The notes beneath the pieces are model-generated. The model made no database searches. It saw only the letters and a program-made list of their open reading frames with translations, and was not told the origin of the DNA. Of a DNA stretch of 64,000 nucleotides, positions 57,453-64,000 are shown in pieces; the stretch's first letter is position 1, and each line of letters begins with the position of its first letter. The stretch spans positions 22,630,001 to 22,694,000 of the forward strand of contig JBHGNT010000003.1 of NCBI GenBank assembly GCA_043228905.1, read 5' to 3'. Both the position numbers and the translations under genes were made by a program. The DNA is from Azolla caroliniana (taxonomy: Eukaryota > Polypodiophyta).

Positions 57453-60400
57453 GGATGACATCTTCACTACCGGGCGAAGATCTCATCGAAATCCACTCCT
57501 TTCTTCTATTGAAACCCCTTCACCATTATTCGGGCTTTGTACCTTGGTGGATTTCCGGTGTCTCCCAGTTTTAGCTTGTACACCCACTTGTTCCGGAGTG
57601 CCCTCTTTCCTTTCGGAAGCTTTGACAATTCATATGTGTGGTTGTCATGCAAGGAATCCATCTCGTCATGTGTGGCACTTAACCACTTGTGGTTTGTGGG
57701 TATCTCTATCATTGTTCTCAATCATTGGTTCCTTCGTTTGTTCTTCATCTGAATCCGACTTGGGGTCTTGTCCGATTCCGGTGTCCAGATCTTCTTCTTC
57801 AGTCGGTTAAGTTTCTTGTCCGAATTTGGCTGGTTCTTCGAGTGTCATCCGGCTTCCAGTCGGATGGGTCCTTGTGTCTTTTGACCGATCTTTTTCGGTT
57901 GACCCGAAGTTCGTTGTCTTCTTCTCCGATTCCCAATCGGCTATTGTCCTATCTTCCATGAAGATTATGTCTCGACTCTAGAAGACCTTATTGTCGACCA
58001 AGTCCCACACTCGATAGCCGAACTCCTCATCACCATATCCAAGGAATATGTTTGGCCGAGACTTCAGATCCAACTTAGCGCTCTTGTCCTCAACACATAG
58101 AACAAGAAGTTGTGGGTTTGATTCTTGATAAGCCAAAATGTTGTCTTCATGACACCAGTAAGACACGTCTTTACCGGTCCATACTCTCTATGGTGTATCT
58201 CCGTCCAAGGGTGATCTATTTATCACGTAAGTTGTCGTCATCAGCGCCTTAGCCCAAAACATCTTGGACAACTTTGCATGTGCCAGCATACTCCAGTCTC
58301 TCTCCATCACAATCTGGTTCATCATTTCGGCCAATCCATTCACTTCCAGTGTCTTCAGCACGGTTAATTCAAGCAAGATTCCCTTCGACCGGCAATACTC
58401 CTCGAACTGCCCCCGGTATTCGCCTTCGTTGTCTGCTCGAACTACATTTAGCTTTCACCTAGTTTCCCCTTTCCACTCTCGCGTGGAAGTCCTTGAAGAT
58501 GGATAATACCTGGTCTTTATGTCATGGACACACCATGTGCGGACTAGGACAAAGCACAAATGATGGGGCTACGTGTGACGGATGAACTTGGAGCTAGATG
58601 TGATGAGGCTAGGAACTCTAGATGTTGTGAGCGACATGAAGGCATGAAGACAGAAATAAAGATCAAGGAGACAATATGAGGCAAATTGAGAATATTATAT
58701 TGATGTTTCAATGACTGGTGTTGAATCCCTTGAAAGGGACCAAGGAGGTTACAAGTATTTATACAGTGAGTTGAAATACATGCATTAGAATATTCTTAGG
58801 AATATTTTGGAGAATATTCTAGAACCTTCTAGTTCTAGAACTTCCTAAAAACTCCTAGAATGTGAATAGATAATCTATGAAGATATACGCAACACGATTA
58901 TGTACTTGGATATGTTGGCTACAATATAACACTTGACTATGATACAAGAGGTCAAGAGTTCAAACCTTGACATAACAGTTGTCATGTTTGTGACACTTTC
59001 GTCTTTAGTGGTGAGACCCACAACTTCCGGTTATGGTCGTTTATGAATGTCATGAAGTATTGTGACCCAGCATGTGACTTTGTGTCCACTTCACATACAT
59101 CGGTATCCACTTGACTTCGTGCATTCCGTCTCATTAGTGGTCTTGTTTGAAAAGAGGTTTGGTTTTGCTTGTCGGCCAAGCAGTCGGTGGATCTCTCATG
59201 TTGCACGTCTTTCACCTCCGGAATGAGGTTCTCCTTGGCAAGTTTGCGCATCCCTTTCTGGCTCATGTGCCACAACCTCTTGTGCCACATCTCATCGGCA
59301 TTGTCAGATGCCACGTTCACTTATTCCTGGCAATTCCGGGTATGCATTAGGTACAATGTGTTTTGGACGATCAGGCTTCCTTTGCAAAACTTTATGACTC
59401 CATTCCGGATGCTACCCGTGTAGCCTTCATCATCTAGCCGACAGGCTGGTATCAGGTTCAACCGAACCTCCGGAACGTGTCATACATCTTTCAACAGCAA
59501 CTTGCACCTAGTTGACGTCGTCAACCACACTTCTCCTATGCCGATAATTCGGCATGCACCTTCATTTCCCATCTGGGCAGAACTGTGATCTCCAACTCTG
59601 TAAGATGAGAAGCACTTCCAGTCGAGGGTCAGATGGAACGACGCCCCGGAGTTGACCACCCACGTCATTTCGTCGCTGACAAGATGTAGCTCGTTTTCCT
59701 CGGTGATGAGCAACAACTCTTCTTCACTTGTCGTAATTGCCGACGTTCCTTTCCTATCGGAACTTCTCCGGTCCAGACCCTTCTTCGAGTCGGCATTGTC
59801 GGTTCCTTTCTCCTTCCGGAAGTGTTGGCAATTCTTCTAGAAGTGCCCCGACTTTCCACAATAAAAAGCAAGTGGGCCTCCCCCTTGACTTGGACCTTGT
59901 CCCCGATTTGTCCCAGTTCTGGGGACTCCGATTTCAGCCTCTTCCCCGGTTACTTTCGTCTTCAGTAACCAATGCCTTCGGATCGGTTCCGAACTCCCGG
60001 TCCTTTCGGCGAGCTGCTTCATCCATCAAGCTTGATTTTACCCTTGTGAAGGATAGGTGTTTACCTTTCAGCCCGACGTTGCCCAAAGTGACAACTAGCA
60101 TCTCCCAACTATCCGGGAGGGAACCGAGCAGTAGCAACGTGAGTACCTCGTCAGCTAGAGGTACTTCCAATGAGGTTGTTTGGTTTATCAACCCCTGGAA
60201 GGCATTCATGTGCTCCTCCATACTGGAGCCATCCTGATATCCGAGTCTCACTAACTTCCAGAAGATTGAGACTCGATTTACATCATTCTTGTTCTCAAAC
60301 ATGATGCCTATCTTGTCCCAAAGTTCATGAGCCTTACTTTCTTCGTTGATGTTGTTGTACATGCTCATGTTGATGAAGCATCGAATGTAGGTTGTCGTCT

Positions 60401-60569
60401 TCATATGCATCACCTCCCATGTTGATGCATCAATCTTGTTTGGTCTTTTGTCCTCGAACTGTACCGACAACCAGAGATCTTTAACCACGAGCATGTCCCT
60501 CATCTTCAACTTCCACACTAAGTAGTTGGGGCCGGTGAGCTTGAACATGCTGCCGAATGGATCTTCCAT
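57453..60569 (-). mobile_element. Copia element A, 5' half: gag, protease, integrase, start of RT
   Basis: Gag starts at 60569 (MEDPFGSMFKLTGPNYLVWK) and runs to 59934. A knuckle fragment, FYCGKSGHF, lies near 59840. Protease 59716-59480 has WVVNSGASFHLT, with Asn replacing the catalytic Asp of VDSGAS. Pre-integrase MWHKRLWHMSQKGMRKLA is near 59290. The integrase core is split by an insertion (58526-58979). Its end 58376-58188 reads LAEMMNQ, MFWAKAL and YVINRSP. 58166-57978 holds the FLGYGDEEFGYRVWD segment. RT begins 57721-57506 (NKWVYKLK, YKARIMVKGF) and stops at VKMSS at 57453, where the gypsy is inserted. It is degenerate. Confidence 0.85.
58526..58979. mobile_element. 454-bp insertion with 6-bp target duplication in the Copia integrase
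   Basis: The flanks TGTCAT are at 58520-58525 and 58980-58985. Removing the insert restores a continuous Copia stretch (KVSQT then KDQVLSIFKDFHAR). The insert has no coding capacity, an A/T-rich middle with AGAATATTCTAGAAC-type palindromes, and a box-B-like GAGTTCAAACC near its right end. The class is unknown. Confidence 0.65.
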
Positions 60570-60570
60570 G

Positions 60571-60581
60571 CTCTGATACCA
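60571..60581 (-). other. Primer-binding site of Copia element A
   Basis: The minus strand reads TGGTATCAGAGC three bases after the LTR end, the site complementary to initiator tRNA-Met used by most plant Copia elements. Confidence 0.9.
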
Positions 60582-60584
60582 TAT

Positions 60585-61138
60585 TGTGAGGAATAATGCT
60601 CGGCCCCAAGCAAGTCTTAAACACTTAATGGAAGAAAACAAAAAATAGAAATATGACAGACACAAGATGTTTACGTGGAAAACCTTAAACGGGAAAAACC
60701 ATGGGAGTTCTCGGAACTCCGAACAGGATCACTATAGAGAAGAGGTACAACAATGTGAGACTCAGAGGCAACAACCTCGAGCTCTACCTTCGCCCTCCGA
60801 CGGTTACAACAGAAAATACTTCTATATCTCTCACTTTCTCTCTTCCTCCATTTCTCTGTACAATGATAACAACATACACCTACAACAATATTGTCCTAGT
60901 TATATTTATACTTATATAACTTTGGGTTTATTTACAAATATGACCTCAATGGTCACGTCTAAACATATTTACTAATATGTTCCTATTTGTTGGTTCATAC
61001 CGGATCCGGTTGGACTCCATCCAATCCGGTATCCGGATACCCTTCCGGATCCATCTGGTTAGGTTTCTTCCTTCGTCCTGTCTTTCGGCTAGACCACTTC
61101 TCATCCAAATCCCATCCGGAGGAACCTATTTCCCAACA
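60585..61138 (-). repeat. 5' LTR of Copia element A (554 bp)
   Basis: This starts TGTTGGGAAATAGG at 61138 and ends TTCCTCACA at 60585. It is clearly the same LTR as 38579-39131, with moderate divergence (many substitutions and a few indels by eye). It is preceded on its own strand by ATTTC (61143-61139). Confidence 0.9.
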
Positions 61139-61189
61139 GAAATTGCCTTATGTACAAACGTGTGTAAATAACATAGTAATAGTTGAGTG

Positions 61190-61311
61190 TGTTGTATACG
61201 CGGTCATCTAGTGCGGAACAAAATCAATAGTCTTCTTTGTGGGGATCTTTGATCGATGCAATGAATAATATTGATTGCAACTAGAGAACCGAAAACCGTA
61301 TGCAAGGAGGA

Positions 61312-61347
<36 letters not shown>

Positions 61348-61523
61348 GTTGGGCACAAGATAAACTAAATTATTCAACCAACCCAAAACTAGGTTACAAA
61401 GTCAATTTATATATTGACGGACATAGGGCAACTGTCCTTCTCACTATTTACATAAATAGCCTAGAGCTAGTGTGTGCAAAAGGAGACAGTGTGAATACGT
61501 CCATTACAGACATGCATTCAACA
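61190..61523 (-). repeat. 3' LTR of Copia element B (about 334 bp)
   Basis: The start TGTTGAATGC at 61523 follows a purine tract (ACGGGGGAG). The LTR ends TACAACA at 61190 and contains a GA/CT repeat (about 61314-61344). Its relic sister is at 33774-34059. Confidence 0.7.
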
Positions 61524-63593
61524 CTCCCCCGTAATGGGTGTATACATCGAAATTCTGTAAATCGAAATAAATGTACAATACAGATTGATACAAAATTTGA
61601 CTGTCACTGTAGACAACTGGAGCCAAGTCAGATTCAACTTGTCGAAACGTGCAAGCCAACCGACCGAGTCATAAGGCCTCTTTCGCCGCATCGGACACAT
61701 CTAAGTATTCAGCCTCGATCGTTGATGTGGTAGTGCACTCCTGAAGTTTCGATTTCCATGAGCTTGCTCCATTGTCGAACTTAAAGCAGTATCCAGTTGT
61801 TGACTTTCGACTCTCCACACAACCGACAAAGTTTGAGTCAGTATAGCCGACTACGCCTAAGGTGTCGTTCGGGCCGTATGGATGTGCCCATCATATATCT
61901 AAACACATGCTTTACTACGTTCCAGGATCGGCCAGGGTTGTGCATGAATATGTTGACGACTCCTACGACGTGAGCAATATCAAGCCATGTCGCGACCATC
62001 GTGTACATCAAGGAGCCGATTGCCGGTGCATACGGTACTAACTTCATAATGTCCCCCTCCGAACCGGATGTCGAGCAATCTCGTTGAGACAGCCGAAGCC
62101 TAATGGTTAGCGGGGTCGAAGCGGGTTTAGCCGATTGCATGTTGAAGTGTTCAAGGACATGAATAATATACTCGTATTGGGACAAAAACAATTGTCTTTG
62201 ATTTTGATTCCGACTGATCTTCATGTCGAGAATGTGTCTTGTTGGACCGAGGTCCTTCATGGCAAACTTCAACTGTAGTTGCCGAACGAGTTCGGAAAGC
62301 TCTCCGGCTTGCCGACCGGCGATTAGCATGTCGTCCACATAGATGATGAGGAAGATGGGTGACCCATCTCGAGTTGTTTTCATGAAGAGACAATGGTCCT
62401 TATTGTTCTTCAAGAAGCCGGCTGACTAAATGAAGTCATTGAACGGTGCCTGTTTTAGGCCGTAAAAACTCTTTCTGAGTCGATAGACTAGATGTTCTTA
62501 GCTGGGTGCAACGAAGCCTTTAAGATGCTATATATAAATTTCCTCCTCTAGATCACCATGGAGGAATGTCGTTTTGACATATGTCTGAATCAGGTCTAAA
62601 TTCTTGGTTGCCATGATGCTGAGATTAAAGCGGAGGGTTGTCATTTTCACCACTGGTGAAAAAACTTTGTCAAAATCGACGACATATTCTTGTCGAAACC
62701 CTTTCGCAACTAATCTGGCCTTGATTTTTGGGGTGACTGAATCAAACATCTCTTGAATTCTATAGACCCATTTGCACGGAAGGGTACGTCGATTTTTCGG
62801 TAGTTCGATCAAGTCCCAAGTTTGGTTTGCTCGAATGGAGTTCATTTCAGACTCCATGGCCAGATGCCAGGTGGTCGAATCGGCAGATGCCGATGCTTCT
62901 TCGTATGATGTCGGTTCTCCGGTGTCTGTAAAGAAGATTCCAGGAGAGTATCTCTCCGAGGGCTGCGAAAGTCTCTCAAATCTTCGAGGTATAACTGGAC
63001 TAGTCGCATCGGGTGTCGAAGTCGGATGGTCAGAAGCCGAAACATTTGGTTATGCCGAGTCGGATGTTGTCGAGTCAGTACTAGAGGTTTCGGCTACCCG
63101 TGAACCCAATCTTGTGTTGTGGGTTGGGCCTTTGTGAAGGGTTGGCACATCCGAAAAATTTAACCTTCGGACTTCGATCAGTTTTTCGGTCGATTGATGC
63201 ATGGTTGACTCATTGAACACTATGTTCGAACTTTGGACGATCTGTATGTGCTCGGGATCCCACAGTTAGTAGCCAATTTCGCCATCTGGTCCATGACCGA
63301 GGAAAAATGCATTTCTTGGACCTTGGTGCAAGTTTGCGGCGATCTTCTTTCGGTATGAGGGCGTATGCCTCACAACCGAAAATCCTCAGCTTGTTGTAAT
63401 TCGGTTTGTTGTCGTTCCATAGTTCTTGAGGTATCCGAAGCTAGAGTTCTACTCGGCGACATATTGTTTATGTGTACTGCCATTCGATAGTCTGGAGTGT
63501 TGAAGCATGGAAACTATCCTTTCTTGAATTGTCTGATTCATCAGCTCGACAATGTCGTTCTGCTCCGGACTATGGGGTGTCGTATATTCACAT
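61524..63593 (-). mobile_element. Copia element B: integrase end, RT and RNase H, degenerate
   Basis: From 63593 downward the frame gives the end of the integrase (QNDIVELMNQ-like, FLGHGPDGEIGY), a linker, and RT at 62857-62528 (WHLAMESEMNSIRANQTWDL, CKWVYRIQ, VKTTFLHGDLEEEIYI). RT continues at 62413-61838 (IFLIIYVDDMLIAGR, LKFAMKDLGP, ILDMKISR). RNase H at about 61830-61650 has WKSKLQE and STIEAEYL-type motifs. Stops and frameshifts occur between segments. The 5' part is cut by the LTR starting at 63594. Confidence 0.85.
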
Positions 63594-64000
63594 TGTCGTG
63601 AAGATTTTCGACAATGGTGTGAAAATTGCGAGGAATGTCCAAAATCGAGTGTGGTTCTTCACACAAGATATAAAACAATAAGAGTAAAAATACTATTTCA
63701 AATAAATTTAATATCTTTGTACAAAAAGATGGAGGTCTTGAAGAGCTTTTGAATGCATTTTACTACATAACAAACGGTCAACTAAGTGTGAAGTTATGTG
63801 GGTATAAAGTTGCGAAAAAAAAGAAAAGAAAAGAAAAGAAAAACAAACATGTGAGATGTCCCACATAGATAGGACAAACAAGGATCCTACAATATATAAA
63901 GCAAAGCCAAAAGCTATTATTTTGTATCTATGTGTGGAGCATAGAGAGTTTAAGGTGACTTGAACTAAGTTAATCAAATGAATAGGTGTGGCCTAGCTAC
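63594..64000 (+). repeat. LTR of the TGTCGTGAAGA family, running off the window
   Basis: This begins TGTCGTGAAGATTTTCGAC inside the integrase of Copia B. It aligns with the solo LTR at 51572-52595 read in reverse over all 400 bp, including a TATA-like CAATATATAAAG (about 63889-63900). The right end is outside the window. Confidence 0.8.

Overview
The window comes from a nuclear chromosome of a seed plant, most likely a flowering plant. It has GT-AG introns, plant-type genes (an XPD/UVH6 DNA helicase, a linker histone H1 and a small conserved plant protein of unknown function), TTAGGGTT telo-box motifs beside the histone gene, and a dense layer of plant Copia and Ty3/gypsy retrotransposons, several using the plant-typical TGGTATCAGAGC primer site. 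Nothing bacterial, organellar or CRISPR-like was seen. The species cannot be named from the sequence.

Layout. 1-7.7 kb is AT-rich intergenic DNA with a decayed Copia integrase (about 3.1-3.6 kb). 7.78-8.0 kb is a 4-copy 57-58 bp GC-rich minisatellite. It is followed by two G-boxes and the leader exon of gene 1, a 184-aa protein of unknown function with CDS exons at 10193-11228 (+). 14277-21341 (-) is a complete 11-exon XPD/UVH6 gene (778 aa). Eleven exons were joined by reading splice sites and checking phase. 22-25.4 kb looks like a decayed DNA transposon with inverted subterminal repeats. 25.8-27.7 kb is low-complexity, G-poor DNA. 28146-29962 (-) is a two-exon histone H1 (320 aa) with telo-boxes and CCAAT-type sites upstream. 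A LINE relic lies near 32.3-32.7 kb.

33.7-64 kb is a nested retrotransposon cluster. Its centre is a nearly intact Ty3/gypsy-type element (40468-47631) with 717-bp LTRs that differ at one position I could find, an ACGT target duplication, a tRNA-Trp-like primer site, and Gag-protease and Pol frames in a -1 overlap. Its protein motifs look more like fungal gypsy elements than common plant clades. It sits inside an older, broken copy of its own family. Other members of the LTR family, recognisable by TGTCGTGAAGA at the 5' LTR end, occur at 51572-52595, 55598-56322 and 63594 onward.

The most striking structure is a split nest. One Copia element carries a gypsy element inside its reverse-transcriptase domain. 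The 5' halves of both lie on the minus strand at 61138-53641, and the 3' halves of both lie on the plus strand at 34741-39131. Target duplications match across the gap (ATTTC for the Copia, ATCCG for the gypsy). The other end of the segment cuts a third Copia in the reciprocal way. The simplest explanation is an inversion of about 19 kb (34740 to about 53640) with both breakpoints inside retrotransposons.
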